A stretch of 31,297 nt of DNA from Cladosporium sp. IMV 00045 (GCA_001931905.2 MSJI02000183.1:1-31297), one strand, 5' to 3'. Positions 8,874 through 20,313 are shown, counted from the stretch's first letter. Notes: generated from the letters alone by a model not told the origin. A program made the numbers and translations.

Positions 8874-11800
8874 TCATTGCGGCTCATCGAAGGTAATCTG
8901 CCTCTTCTTTTTCTTCTTCGGCTTCACAGGCGCCTCCTCCTCCTGACCCGCACCCTCTTGCGACGCAGCTGGAGCATCAGCCTCCTTGACCTTCTTCTTC
9001 TTTTTCTTCTTCTTCACGCCCTCTTCTCCCCCACCATTGACATTCTCCCCTTCATCAGCCGGAATCCCACTGCGAGCCTTCTTCTTACTCTTCCTCTTGA
9101 CAACCGTACCCTCCTCGGCCGGCTCATCGACCCGCTCCGCCTGCCTTTGCATTTCCAAGCGCAGTCTCTCAACTTCCTTCATCGCCTTAGCGAGTTCTTC
9201 CTCTTCTTGAATCCTACGCTCGTACTCTAGCTTGCTGCTCGCATTGCCAGGACGGCCGCTGCTGCTGCCGCTGGGAGTTTCTTCGAGTGAGAGAGCGGAG
9301 AGGCCGGCGCTATTGAATTCGAGGAGGCTCTTCTTTTGAGAGCGAGATTGTGGGTTTCCGAGTACGCCGCGACCTGAGGGGCTGGACGAGTATGAAATGG
9401 GTGCGGATGCGGAAGTGGGTTCGCCGCCGTCGAGAGTCTCGTCTGAGGTGATTTCGAAGTGTCGTTTTGGCTTCTTGTGAGTTTTAGGCTTTGAGGTACG
9501 GGCTTTGTCGCCTGATGAGTTGGCGTTGCTGTCTAGCTTGAGTTCCATGACAGGAATGGAGTCGACGTCGAGGTCTGATCCGTTGGCGGACCGCAGGATG
9601 TTATGCATGGGCGTGGAGGTACCGGAGTTGCGTTCGGAATCGATATAGAAAGGATCGTCGCGGTTGCGCTCACGACGTTCCGCACGCTTGCGTTCGACAG
9701 CTTCAGGATCGAGCAGTGATTCACGGTCAGCGTCTTGGTAGGATGAGCTTCCGCTATTGCGATCGTCCAGAAGCTCAGCTGCGGGTTTGTTATAGCTTGT
9801 CTTGACCGTTGAAGGTTTTTCGTAGTAAAAGCGGCGCACTTCTTCTTCGCCAGAGTCATATCCTGTGTCATGGTCGGCTTGTTGGAGAATCATATCCAAG
9901 TGACTGTTGATTGGCGCGTTAAGATCAAGAGCTTCGGGTGCTGCCACCTTTCGTACAGCATCTGGAGCAACAGGGTTGAGGTCCATTCCAGAGAAGAGCG
10001 AGGGTATAGCTTGCGTGAGGAGCAGAGGTGGCTCGGCGTAGCCACCATCCGAGTCAACTGGTTGGGCTGACACTGCTTCTGATGCCAATCGCATCAAGTC
10101 GAGATACTCCACGGCTCTTTCTTGGATCTCAAGACTCGGGTGCAGATTCAGCGGCTCCAAGAAATGCGTGATGCGTGCAATGAGCAGAATGATCTCTGAC
10201 TTCCTCGAATCCGACCATGATGTCTGCTCGTCACTTGTGAGCGTAGCAAACACCTTGGGGATCGCCTGAATGTAGCTAGCCAATGCATGGGTAGGCAGGT
10301 GTGCAGTAGTCGTATGTACCAAAGAAGCCAAAACCGCTCCGGCATCGGGTAGCATTTCTGAGTATTCGCCCGCGATGAAAGCAGCCGCTGCGAGAACATT
10401 CTGGGCGCTTTCTGTGGTTTGCCCAAAATGCTCATCTCGGTTGTCCAGCAGAAGCAAAGATTGCGCCGCAGCTGCAGCCTCCGGGCGAACTCCTTTGACG
10501 CGGACGGCCACATTGCGAAGCTCATCGCCAATTGCATCGGCCATAGATTGCTTCGGGGATCCAAAGCTGCCGCCTAAGGTGACAGAAGGACACTGTTTGA
10601 CCAGATCGACTAATACTGTGATGTACCACTCGAAGTCATCCATGTTGACATAGCCGTCCTTCGAGCACATCTCGAGAATGCGCTCGATCACCGACTGCCT
10701 ATAATCTTCCGGCAAAGGAGGAGGCTGATCCGACTTCTGGTCTTTCTTGACAGGCCTTGCTGTCTCTTCATCATCGTCATCTGCCATTGGGATCACGCCT
10801 TCATGCGCAGCCCGGTCATTCACAGGCTCACTGACCGGAGACTGCTTTCCTGCAGTCTTGAGTTGCTTGAGTAATCTCTCAACGACCATCTGCAGGTTGT
10901 TGGCATTGACCATATCCACGACCAGATCAAGCGCCCGCGTTCGAATAGAAATGTCCGCATCGTCAATGCATTCGAGGATGACATCCTGATGGTCGGCCAC
11001 AAGATCCGCATGCGAAGCCGTGATTTTGGCGAATGCAAGCAGCGCAACGTATCGCAAATTTGGATCGCCTTGCACCACGAGCATAGCCCTCAACTTGCTG
11101 ACGCAAAGTCTTGCAACTTCGTCTCCTTCGGTCGTGCCTGCGGCTACTTCCATGATTCCTCCTTGAATAATACCGTTGATACACTCGTATAGTAAGCTCA
11201 TTGCAGGCGTGGTCTTGATGATGCTGGTCAACGGCGGAAGAAGCTTCCTCACTAGTCGAGGCTCCAGCGGCGTCAACTGTGAGAATAGCTTGATAATCTT
11301 GATTGCCATCCAGTTGTTGCCTCCTTGTGTGAGCAGCTCAAATAGTCGAGGCGCGAGAGGTAAGAAGTCTTGCGGTCTTCTCCATCCCAGTTCGCACACA
11401 ACGTTCACAATAGCGGCAGTAACGGTTGGGTCCTCGTCTTCGTCCAGGAGTCTCTCCTTAATCTTTGGCCAAGCGGGCCTCAGAGTCTCGGGATATACAA
11501 CAGCAAGTCTGTACAGAGTGACGATTGTCTTCTTCCTGACTGCAGGGTGCGAATGCGATAGTCTGGGCAACAGATCCGCAAGCAGAGAGTTCGCCATACT
11601 AGGATTGATCAGATGCGGAATCGCATTAAGCGGCAGATGAATCAAATTCTTATCCGGGCTCGTCAAGTCTTTCTTCAACAGATTCTCCGCCAGCATCAGA
11701 ACCTCTGTATCCGGTCTGAAACTCTGCACGGCGGCGAGATATCCCACGCGCTTATGAGGGTACTTCTGGGAGGACATGACCTCGAGCACGTTGAAAGATG

Positions 11801-11987
11801 CCCAGCTCATGTCGTGTCCGAACATTTCCAAGTATACCAGCTTCATCAGGGCCATCGCCTTCTGATCCATGTCGTTGCTCTTGATTTCCTTCTTACATTC
11901 TCGCAGCGAGGCCTGGATGTATTCGCGCTCTTCGCCCTTGTGGGCTCGCAGGCCCCGGATGAGCTGGAGCACATCCTTCTCGAACAT
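8874..11987 (-). CDS. APL5: AP-3 adaptor complex subunit delta
   Basis: This is the 1037-aa large delta-adaptin subunit of AP-3, which sorts cargo from the Golgi/endosome directly to the vacuole. It is a single uninterrupted reading frame. The N-terminal trunk of helical HEAT-like repeats, about residues 1-570, has the very conserved KLVYLEMFGHDMSWASFNVLEVMSS stretch (shown here in part: MFGHDMSWASFNVLEVM) followed by RVGYLAAVQSF. The middle part has the conserved ERKRAERRERNRDDPFYI segment. The C-terminus is low complexity and Lys-rich, with a run of eight or more lysines and a final KKKKKRQITFDEPQ. No C-terminal ear domain is obvious. The start fits the usual MFEKDVLQLIRGLRAHKG opening of the family. 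It is head-to-head with EMC2, with 471 nt between starts. Confidence 0.96.
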   Translation of the reverse strand: MFEKDVLQLIRGLRAHKGEEREYIQASLRECKKEIKSNDMDQKAMALMKLVYLEMFGHDMSWASFNVLEVMSSQKYPHKRVGYLAAVQSFRPDTEVLMLAENLLKKDLTSPDKNLIHLPLNAIPHLINPSMANSLLADLLPRLSHSHPAVRKKTIVTLYRLAVVYPETLRPAWPKIKERLLDEDEDPTVTAAIVNVVCELGWRRPQDFLPLAPRLFELLTQGGNNWMAIKIIKLFSQLTPLEPRLVRKLLPPLTSIIKTTPAMSLLYECINGIIQGGIMEVAAGTTEGDEVARLCVSKLRAMLVVQGDPNLRYVALLAFAKITASHADLVADHQDVILECIDDADISIRTRALDLVVDMVNANNLQMVVERLLKQLKTAGKQSPVSEPVNDRAAHEGVIPMADDDDEETARPVKKDQKSDQPPPLPEDYRQSVIERILEMCSKDGYVNMDDFEWYITVLVDLVKQCPSVTLGGSFGSPKQSMADAIGDELRNVAVRVKGVRPEAAAAAQSLLLLDNRDEHFGQTTESAQNVLAAAAFIAGEYSEMLPDAGAVLASLVHTTTAHLPTHALASYIQAIPKVFATLTSDEQTSWSDSRKSEIILLIARITHFLEPLNLHPSLEIQERAVEYLDLMRLASEAVSAQPVDSDGGYAEPPLLLTQAIPSLFSGMDLNPVAPDAVRKVAAPEALDLNAPINSHLDMILQQADHDTGYDSGEEEVRRFYYEKPSTVKTSYNKPAAELLDDRNSGSSSYQDADRESLLDPEAVERKRAERRERNRDDPFYIDSERNSGTSTPMHNILRSANGSDLDVDSIPVMELKLDSNANSSGDKARTSKPKTHKKPKRHFEITSDETLDGGEPTSASAPISYSSSPSGRGVLGNPQSRSQKKSLLEFNSAGLSALSLEETPSGSSSGRPGNASSKLEYERRIQEEEELAKAMKEVERLRLEMQRQAERVDEPAEEGTVVKRKSKKKARSGIPADEGENVNGGGEEGVKKKKKKKKVKEADAPAASQEGAGQEEEAPVKPKKKKKRQITFDEPQ

Positions 11988-12458
11988 TTTCGATTATCGT
12001 CTCTTGGTTTTGTCTAGCCAGTGTTTCGTCAAGGGTGATGTAGCACTCAAAGTTCCAGCGTGTAGTCCAGTCGTTCGTCCAAGTAACGTGTGTGGTAGAA
12101 AGAGAAGCTCATAGTGTTCGTCGCAGTGTCTCTTCAAGGCATGATCATCACGTTCGCATCATGTTATCCAGGTCCTCGTCGGTGGATGCGATCCAAAGCG
12201 AGTATTGTTGTGCTAGGGTCAGAAGTAGAAATGCTGGGTGAAGTCACCGACACATGCAGACGATCCGCCCGCGTGGCCAGCAAGCGGGGCAGCCAATTGA
12301 TGGAGCATTTACCCAAGATCAATCAATTGGCAAGCTCGAGACGCCGAGCCGACCTCATCCTAATCTAACCACCACAACCACTTCTCTACGAACACCTCAA
12401 CCCGGCCAAACAGAACAAAATAAACACCGCCGGATCTCTACCCTTAACCCTCACAAAA
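11988..12458. other. Bidirectional promoter region, APL5 and EMC2
   Basis: This 471-nt gap separates two divergent starts and must hold both promoters and 5' UTRs. I see no additional coding sequence. Confidence 0.6.
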
Positions 12459-13510
12459 ATGGAATCAACCCTCCTCCCACCCCCAACAAACACCTCTCCC
12501 ACCTCCGCCCTATTCCTCTCCCAAGCCGCACCCTCCTTCTTCGCCTCTCAATCAACCTTCCAACTCCCCTGGCCGCTCTCCCTCCTCTCCGCCTCCGAAT
12601 CGCAAGAAAAATGGCAAATCTACCACAACATCTTCACCGCCTGCCTGGCATCAGGGGACAACGAAAGCGCCTACCTCTGCTTGGAAGAATTGACAGACCG
12701 CTTTGGCAAAGACAACGAGCGCGTCACGGCGCTGCGCGGATTGTACGAGGAAGCCACGGCGCAGAATGAGAAGGAGCTGCAAGCCGTGCTGGAACGCTAT
12801 GAGGAGCTGCTGCGCGAAGATCCCACGCTTTTCGCGGTGCAGAAGCGGCGAGCTGCGCTGTTGCGTTCGATGGGGAAGACGAGCGAGGCGGTCGCGGCGT
12901 TGACGGAGTTGTTGGACGCTTCGCCTACGGACGCGGAAGGTTGGGCGGAGTTGGCGGATGTGTACCTCACGCAGGGATTGTATGAGCAAGCGGTCTTTTG
13001 TCTGGAAGAGGTGTTGTTGGTCACGCCGAATGCGTGGAATATCCACGCGAGATTGGGAGAGGTGCTGTTTCTTGCGTCGAATAAGGCGGAAGGAGCCGAG
13101 CAGGTTAGAGGGTTGAGTGAGGCGATGAGGAGGTTTTGTAGGAGCGTGGAGCTTTGCGATGATTATTTGCGCGGGTATTATGGGTTGAAACTCGTAAGTC
13201 CTGCCTCCCATGCACGCAGCGTGCGCTCGTTTTAAGGTCTGGAAATTAATGCTAACAAATCACGCAACAGACAACAAACCGCCTCCTCCCCTTACTCCCG
13301 ATCGCGAAACCATCCAAATCTTCAGATGGCGAACTGCCACCTCCCAGCGTGCAAACGACAGAGAAGCTCAACGAAGTCGCTACGGCTAAGTTGGCAGAGA
13401 TCGTACGTCGCAGCAAATCTGGCGAGAAAGGCTGGGATGGCTACAGTGAAGCGGAGCTGATAGCCGCTCACGAGCTGCTGAGTCGGGATGGTGAGAAGGT
13501 GGTGAGGTGA
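12459..13510 (+). CDS. EMC2: ER membrane protein complex subunit 2 (TPR protein)
   Basis: This is a predicted 324-aa cytosolic TPR subunit of the ER membrane protein complex, which inserts tail-anchored and multi-pass membrane proteins. Exon 1 is 12459-13193 and exon 2 is 13271-13510. The 77-nt intron has GTAAGT and CAACAG ends and is phase 0. The TPR solenoid is visible as repeated helical pairs: ACLASGDNESAYLCLEEL, AQNEKELQAVLERYEELLREDP, LRSMGKTSEAVAALTELLDASP, and then AEGWAELADVYLTQGLYEQAVFCLEEVLL. The last stretch is the best conserved part of EMC2. After it come NIHARLGEVLFLAS, and LRGYYGLKL just before the intron. Exon 2 encodes TTNRLLPLLP and a polar tail. No signal peptide or membrane helix is present, as expected. 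Confidence 0.92.
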
Positions 13511-13948
13511 AGTGGTTGAAATAGCGATGCGTGAATCATTCTTCTCATTCACAAGAAGCTTTGGATTTGCACAGATTGGCTTTTACGAAAGGCATCTTTG
13601 CACTAGACGAAGCTCTTTCCTGTCTCCTGGAACCGCCAGACGTGGCCGCGACAAAACGAGATTGACTGTCTTGTCGGCTCGAGGTCTGCCACGAACAGAG
13701 TTTATCAAAAATACCCCTTCATAGCGATGCCATCCAGGCAGAAGAGAGAGCAATAGAAAAGACCCCACAGGCCTATAATAGACGAACCGGCGCGCGCGCG
13801 CTTGTCAAACAATCCACAAGTTCATTGCTGTCATTCACTCATACTCATGCTCATGTTATGCTCGTAGTCATCAACAATCATGCATTCAACCTAGGGACTC
13901 CCCTCCCTCTCACTCACTCACTGAAACCCGTCACTCTCCTCAAGCAAC
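13511..13948. other. Convergent intergenic region between EMC2 and WW-PhoD gene
   Basis: No gene is visible here. A short alternating (GC)n run lies at about 13789-13801. Tandem CTCA/CACT-like simple sequence occurs around 13840-13925. Both are ordinary low-complexity sequence. Confidence 0.55.
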
Positions 13949-16900
13949 TCACCTCCCAAAATCCAAACTTGGTATAATAACCGGCCCATACTTCAACGGC
14001 TGCCCAAACCCACCCTCGCCCTGCACCATAAAATCCGCCGCCAAACTCAGCCTTCCACCCCCGTTCTGCCTCCCCCCACCGCCCACCACACTCCCATAAG
14101 AGCCCTGCACGATCTCCGGATCATACGCCACGCAAGCCAAATAATTCCTCCTCCCCATGAGGCGTCTGTGCTCGCGCGGGCGGCCGTCGACATCCGCGGC
14201 GAAAATCTCCATCATGTCCTCCTTCGTGTCCGTCGGCTGGGAGGGCGTGCTGCGGTGCCCATTGGTGGGGATGTAGAGGGGTTTCTGCGAGTTGAGGAGG
14301 CGTAGGATGTAGCTTGGCAGGGGGGCATTGACGATGGGCGCCGTGATTAGTTGGTACATGGTTTTGTGGTCGGAGGGGTGCGAGGGGTCGTGGACTAGGC
14401 CGGCGCCGCAGGCGTTGACGCTGCCGGAGAGGAAGGTCATGCGCAGGGATTTGTTGTGCGCGATGCCTTGGAGGGTGCGGATTATGTAGGTGCGTTCGAG
14501 GTCCTGTGGTGGCGGGTTTGGTTAGCGATGATACGGGGGATGAGGGGGATGAGGGTTAGCTGGCACTTACCTTGCTTTCATGCGTCCACATGTCACGCAA
14601 TTCATCGAGTACTTCAACGTCACCGAACGGGCTGAGCACGCCTTGCATGAGGCCAGACTTGCCGATAGCTTTCTTTACGCCGTCAAATCCAGAGTGCACG
14701 ACACCTTTGGCACCGACCACACCGGCGACGCCACCAGCGAGTCTTCCAATAGCATTGAAACTACCAGTGACGACCTTCTTGCCGGTCGCTGCAGCGCTGG
14801 CCATGTGTTCCACGGTCTCGAGTCGTGGGTAAATGACAGGCACGGGGAGCAGCCATATGCAGTGTTGCACACTTGGAGGCAAGACTGCGACCTTTGGAAA
14901 GATTCCCTGATACGTTGGTCCAGCCAGTACTTGATTAGCAGTCTTTTCACTGCGGGTGTCAGGACCGACGAGGACAACACTAGGGCCCAAGTACTTGACG
15001 AAATGCCATCCGGTGCCTGTCACGGTGAACAGATCGATGTCATTTGACACAGCCCGCAGGATTTCAAAAGTCGTATGGTGCTGGAACAGGAGGTACATCT
15101 CGATTCCGATTCGGCCGACATTCTTGATCACATGGCTCTGCTGCATGTATTCTGGGTAGCTTCCATACCCATCGAAGATGTCGTGATCGTCCAGACAGCA
15201 CACGTGAGGAATCTGGGCGAAGGCCTCTCGGACAGCAGGCTGGTCGAAATGGGACGTGTAGTAGTGGAAATAAGCGTGCGTGACATCCTCATCCATCTTA
15301 GCAGTCCATTGTGCGTTCTTCCTGTTCTCTTTGCCGCTCATTTGCGTCCACTGCCTGAGAGCAGGGATGTCTTTCCACAACCTGTCGGCGTAGATCTGAC
15401 CACCAAGTCCGACTTGCGTGTGAAAGCCGCCGCATTCCTGATGCTTGACGAGAACATCTTTCCACATCGGGCCAATGCCTCCGAGCTTGGTACGATCATT
15501 TGCGCTCACGTTGATAGCGAAGTCGTTGCCTGAGTGTGCGATGAAGCGCCAGCTCTGTTCATGACGCGCGGCTACCAGGAACTCATAGCGAGTGCAACCA
15601 AGATGCGATGTTATAGCATAAGTCCACTTCGCGGGTTGATCATCCATGCGCAGATCGATGTCATAGCGGTAGAAAGTCCATCTTTGGTGTGTGTGAATGG
15701 GGTGAGCTTTGAGTTGTCTGGGGTTCGGCGAGAGGTCGGTGGACTGATGAATGTGAATAGAAGGTGGCTGCGCCGCGTCCGAGATCAGCATGATGCTTCC
15801 GAGCCAAAGGCCTCGCTCCAGGTCCATGTTGGTGTAGCGCAAATAAGGGCCAAAGTAGACGCTGTTTGTCGGTGCGATCTTATACATATCTATTCCAGCA
15901 CTTGGTGGTGGACCCGTAAAACCCGCAGCGGTTGGCGAGGCGATAGAGCCAATGCTCATCATGCTCTGACGGCCGTCATAATTTGCTGTCTGAGGCACTG
16001 GCCCGAATGAGGGAGATGCGAGAGGTTGCTTAAACATCGAAGCAGAAGGCGAGGCGAGCGGGTTCTGGTAGGTCCCCGTAGGTGACATTGGCTCTTGAAG
16101 GTTCAAGGGAGTAGGACCCTTCGGGAACTCCCACTGTGTGCTTTGTGTAGGCAAGTGGATGTAGTAGTACTGGCCAGAGTTGCTATCCAGATGTGCTATC
16201 CAACCTTCAGGAAGAGGTGGCGGGCTTGAAGGACCTTGGCCAGCAGTTCCTGGGGAAGGCGACTTGTTGGCCTGCTGAATGTTGATCGGAGCCATACCTA
16301 CAGGTTGTGAAGGACCGGCTTGCGAGGATTCAGCTTGTGGTGTTGGCTCTTGCGCAGCAATGGGATCATTTGCAAACGCAGGGTGCTGTCTGTTTGGAGG
16401 TGACTGTGCTCCTGCCTGTGCACTGCTTGGTGGAGACGCATCCGCGTACCTCCCTTTCTCATTAGGATACTGCGAAGCAGCCGTACCAGCAACAGGAGGT
16501 GAGTATGCAGGTGGAGGCTCATCGTTCAAGTTCATGCGATTCATTCCAGCGCCGAGCTGGCCATCTGGACTTGTGCTCGCTTCTGGGTAGCTTGGCTGCC
16601 TTCCGTTTGACTGGCTGGATGGTACGCCACCAGTGGGTTGCACTTCTTCCACGCCTTGAAAGGTCACAGGAGGCCCATGAGGCGCAGTTTCGGGGCGCTC
16701 GGTCGGGCTCCATCTGCCACTTGGAATTGTCTGTGGTTGCGCTTGAGGCTGCGGTGTCCCTCGCTGAGGCATTTGACTTCCGTACTGCGCTCTCCTAGCC
16801 GCCGCCGCAGCGCTCTGTGCTTGCATCTCGTTCAACGTGTTCGTTCCTGGGATTCCGGAAGCCGCATACCGAGCTTCGAGATCGCCCAGTCCAGAGCTAC

Positions 16901-17696
16901 TTGGTTGGTCAATCGGTGTTTCTGGCGGAGGTGGTGAGCCGCGAGAAGCTCGTGTAGTAGCGTTAGACGCAGTACTGCTGAGTCGATTCACGCCAGCCGG
17001 ATTTGGCACGTGAAGTTGCTGCTGAGGGGCACTTGGCGCGGTAGATCCAAGTGGTGGCGGGTAGAATTGCTGTTGGTAATCTTGCTGCTGCTGCTGCTGC
17101 TGTTGCTGTTGCTGAGTAGAGCCAGAGCTCTGCTTCCTGGGTGCTCGTTGGAATAGATCGCTCTCGTCGTCCTTGTCCGGCAGCTCCGGCCCACCAGGGC
17201 TTTCAGCAAATATTCCCTTAGTGGGCGTGCCTCTCCTCTCTGCTAGCCTAGAGTTCGAGTTCGCATATCCTCCAAGAGTCGGTCGGTTGGGGTCGCTGGC
17301 GTCGAAACGTGCTCTTCTGCGGGCACCGTCTCCGCTACCAGCTGAAGCGTCGGAGCTCATACTTGCTTTCCGTTGGCCTGGATGTTGTACTTGTCCTTCT
17401 TCCGCGTCTCCTGGAGTTGCCGTTCTACTGGGAATTCTCCCTCCCGCTGTGGGTGCGTCCTGCCTTCTCGTTCTCTCCTCTGGGTAGGGTAGAGGGCCGG
17501 TAGGCGGCGGTGACGTCGGCGCACCGTAAGCGGCAGCACTGCTGGAAGGCGGTACGTTATAGGCTGCCCATTGCTGTGTGGGATGGTCGGAAGGTTGTGG
17601 CGAGCCTTGTTTGTTTATCCTCAAAGGCTGGGGTGTTGGTGCGGTGTTGTAGGCGCCGTTGCCGTCCGGCTGAAGGAACAACTCGTCTTCAGCCAT
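13949..17696 (-). CDS. WW-domain PhoD-like phosphatase, two exons
   Basis: This is a predicted 1226-aa protein. Exon 1 is 14571-17696 and exon 2 is 13949-14503. The 67-nt intron (GTAAGT, GCTAACC, CACAG) is phase 0. The first half, to about residue 480, is disordered and rich in Pro, Gln and Ser, with an 11-Gln run. A WW domain follows at about 490-523 (PLPEGWIAHLDSNSGQYYYI, then a second Trp in QWEFP). The region from about 600 to the end resembles the fungal PhoD-like metallophosphatase family. Visible motifs are SVYFGPYLRYTNMD, WTYAITSHLG, a CCLDDHDIFDGYGSYPEYMQ metal-site motif near residue 840, and SGSVNACGAG in exon 2. The substrate is unknown. WW domains bind Pro-rich ligands, so partner recruitment is a fair inference. 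I chose the ATG at 17696 over one at 17864 because MAEDELFLQPDG has a good start context. Confidence 0.87.
17082..17114 (-). repeat. CAG/CAA trinucleotide repeat encoding polyglutamine
   Basis: Eleven consecutive Gln codons (CAG with some CAA) lie inside the disordered N-terminal half of the WW-PhoD gene. A pure run of six CAG codons makes it a likely length-variable site between strains. Confidence 0.9.
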
Positions 17697-18675
17697 GTTG
17701 ACGTGGTGTGTAGCTATTTCTTGCAACCCGTGCCACCCGTATGACCCTGGTCTTCTGCGGGCGGGTGTGTACGTTGGCGGCGTAGACCAGCAGTAGTGGG
17801 GATCTGCACCAGACACAGGCCGAGGTGGGGTGAGGCGTAAGCGGTGCGACGATGATAGCAACAAACTGGAGTATTCTTAGGAAGGAGTTGTCGCAGAAAG
17901 TAGTTTGAGGCGATAGAGAGTGAGATTTGGAAGCAGAAATACCAGGCTATGTAAGGTGATTATTGGCCGTGTGCCGGCCTGTAATATGCGGTCGCAAAGA
18001 GAGCGGCTACAGGAGTGACTTGGTAGCAGTGCAGTGGGCAGCAGCAAGCTTCCACTTCAGTACGTCACCTTTCAGCCTCACATCCTGCGACGATTGGCTC
18101 TGCAAGCGCCTGCTCGACAGACTACTACGGTGCCGAGACTCTCATTTCGCGCGGTGGAGGCGAGAACATTGCTTGGGCGGATAGAGTTACGATGTCATGT
18201 GACTGAAGTCAAGACCATTCACTTCACACATCTTCTAGTTTGGTCGGCAAGTGATCGATCCAGGGAAAGAGCGGTCCCCGCGCAAAGTGGCATGTGAAAG
18301 TCGTCTCAGCCTTAAGTATGTCTGTCTTCCACTGAGTCCTCTGACATCTGATGGATCTGTGGAACATATGTGTACCCTTCCAATTGTTCACAAAGTTGTA
18401 ATCTAAGCATGGTTCTGCCAAACCAACGTCCTTTCGAAGCGATACAAAGCAGGAGGTGATAGTCGAATCTTTTCCTCTCCCTCAATAACCTACCAGATCA
18501 ATACCTACACATGTCGACATACTTCTTCACGCGCAATCGACCACAACGGCCGCCAAGAAACGCGGAGAGAGCTCAAGGCTGTCTGTCCAAGGGTGAACTT
18601 CTGAACTTCTGAACCACTACGTGTCTTTCCTCTAGACATCTCACACAAACGGGAGAAGTCCCTCTATCTACAACC
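17697..18675. other. Bidirectional promoter region, WW-PhoD and STE24
   Basis: This 979-nt gap between divergent starts contains no recognisable gene. ATTGG (inverted CCAAT) pentamers occur at 17962-17966 and 18093-18097, and a TACGTCA near 18061. These are single short motifs and only suggestive. A small upstream ORF for STE24 is listed separately. Confidence 0.5.
18511..18612 (+). other. Possible upstream ORF in the STE24 leader (33 codons)
   Basis: An ATG at 18511 opens a 33-codon frame ending in TGA at 18610-18612, 63 nt before the STE24 start. It would be an upstream ORF only if the transcript starts before 18511, which the sequence cannot show. Confidence 0.3.
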
Positions 18676-20102
18676 ATGGATTTCCTTCGTCGCCTCGGCG
18701 CAGGCCTGGACTCGCCAACGATCCCCTGGAAATCCCTCATCATCACCTTCGCGATCGGCGAATACGCCGTCGAGACCTACCTCCAATACCGCCAATATCA
18801 AGTCCTCAAGAGGACCACAGTCCCCAAGCAGCTCAAGCAAGAAATCGACCAGGAAACCTTCGACAAATCGCAAGCCTACGGTCGCGCCAAATCTAAGTAT
18901 TCTTTCGTCTCAAACCTCTGGAATCAAGTCAAGAACTATGTCACGATCACCTACAACGTCTACCCCAAACTTTGGGCCATCACCGGCCTCTGGATGAACA
19001 GCTACTTCCCGTCGCGCTTCCAGGGTGAAATCACGCAGAGTCTCCTCTTCGGCTTCACCTACTCTTTCGCGGAGACCATCCTCTCCCTGCCCTTCAGCTA
19101 CTACTACCACTTCGTCCTGGAAGAGTCCTTCGGCTTCAACAAGCAAACCCTCTCCCTCTGGTTCAGCGATCTGCTCAAAGGCCAAGCCCTCTCTCTGGCC
19201 TTCGGCATCCCGCTCGGCGCCGCTTTCCTCAAGATCATCCAGAAGACCGGCGACCAGTTCTTCTTCTACCTGTGGGCTTTCACCCTCGGCGTGCAGCTCT
19301 TCGCGATCACCATCTACCCCATCGTCATTGTCCCCATCTTCAACAAGCTCACCCCTCTTGAGCCTGGATCCCTCAAAGACCGCGTCGAAGCCCTCGCCGC
19401 GCGCCTCAAATTTCCCCTCGGCGAATTGCAAGTCATCGACGGCTCCAAGCGCTCCGCTCACTCCAACGCCTACTTCACCGGTCTGCCCTGGAAGAAAAAG
19501 ATTGTCATGTACGACACGCTTATCGAGAAGAGCACGGAGAAGGAGGTCGAGGCCATCCTCGCGCATGAGCTCGGTCACTGGAGCATGGGACACACGACGA
19601 AACTGCTCGGCATTGCTAGCTTCCACTTGTTCTACGTCTTCGCACTGTTCAGCGTGTTCATCAACAACAACAGTCTCTACGAGGCGTTCGGTTTCCGCAG
19701 GGAGAGGCCCATCATCATCGGTTTCATCCTGTTCAACGAGGTGCTCAGCCCTACGGACAGCGTGGTGAAGCTCTTGATGAACATCCTCACGAGAAGGTTC
19801 GAGTTCGAGGCTGGTAAGTTTTTATTCTCTTCTTAATCTCCCTAATTGCCTGCAAATGCTAATCCCAACATCAAGACGCCTTCTCCCACAAGCTGGGCTA
19901 CTCCGCCGAACTCGCCTCCTCCCTCATCAAGCTCCAGATCCAGAACCTGTCCTCCATGGATGCCGACTGGATGTACTCGGCCTACCACTACAGCCACCCC
20001 ATTCTGACTGAGAGATTGAAGGCTGTTGGCTGGACCAGCGAGAAGAAGGTTGGCGGTGACGCGAAAGCGCAAGATGCGAGCGCGCCCGAAAAGGAGTTGT
20101 AA
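18676..20102 (+). CDS. STE24: CAAX prenyl protease Ste24 (zinc metalloprotease)
   Basis: This is a predicted 454-aa ER membrane zinc protease. It cleaves the C-terminal AAX of farnesylated proteins, matures a-factor-type pheromone in fungi and clears blocked translocons. Exon 1 is 18676-19813 and exon 2 is 19876-20102. The 62-nt intron (GTAAGT to TCAAG, phase 1) gives the junction FEFEA-DAFSHKLGY. Several hydrophobic helices are visible. The catalytic motif ILAHELGHWSMGH has the HELGH zinc ligands at residues 297-301. The third ligand region is RRFEFEADAF, so splicing is needed to complete it. VIDGSKRSAHSNAYF, ahead of the HELGH, is also characteristic. The C-terminus is YSAYHYSHPILTERL followed by a short polar tail ending at TAA. 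Convergent with the next gene, 211 nt apart. Confidence 0.97.
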
Positions 20103-20313
20103 GAGGCGTTCTGGTTCCGTAGAGGTGTTCGTGCTGTTGGCGGGAAAGACACGGCCGAGATGTTCAAGCGCGTGCGCAGATTTGGATACGTGTTCAAGGC
20201 TCGGACGCGGCATTGCAAGCACTTCTTGCAGCATTTCCCCCAAAAGTAGCGCGACCTTTCGCGGCTCATGTAAAACACAACAAAAAGCATCAATCCCCCA
20301 AAAGACACACAGC

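Noticed and set aside
12254..12769. A 171-aa ORF overlapping the EMC2 start in another frame
   Set aside because: It is Pro/Arg/Leu-rich without a family pattern and overlaps the clear TPR-coding frame of EMC2.
13789..13801. Alternating GC run as a functional Z-DNA element
   Set aside because: It is only 13 nt long, and similar short runs appear near 23362 and 29151. Simple low-complexity sequence is enough to explain it.
18910..19626. A 238-aa minus-strand ORF opposite STE24
   Set aside because: It is a Glu/Val/Gly-rich antisense shadow of a strongly biased coding sequence. STE24 motifs on the plus strand are unambiguous.
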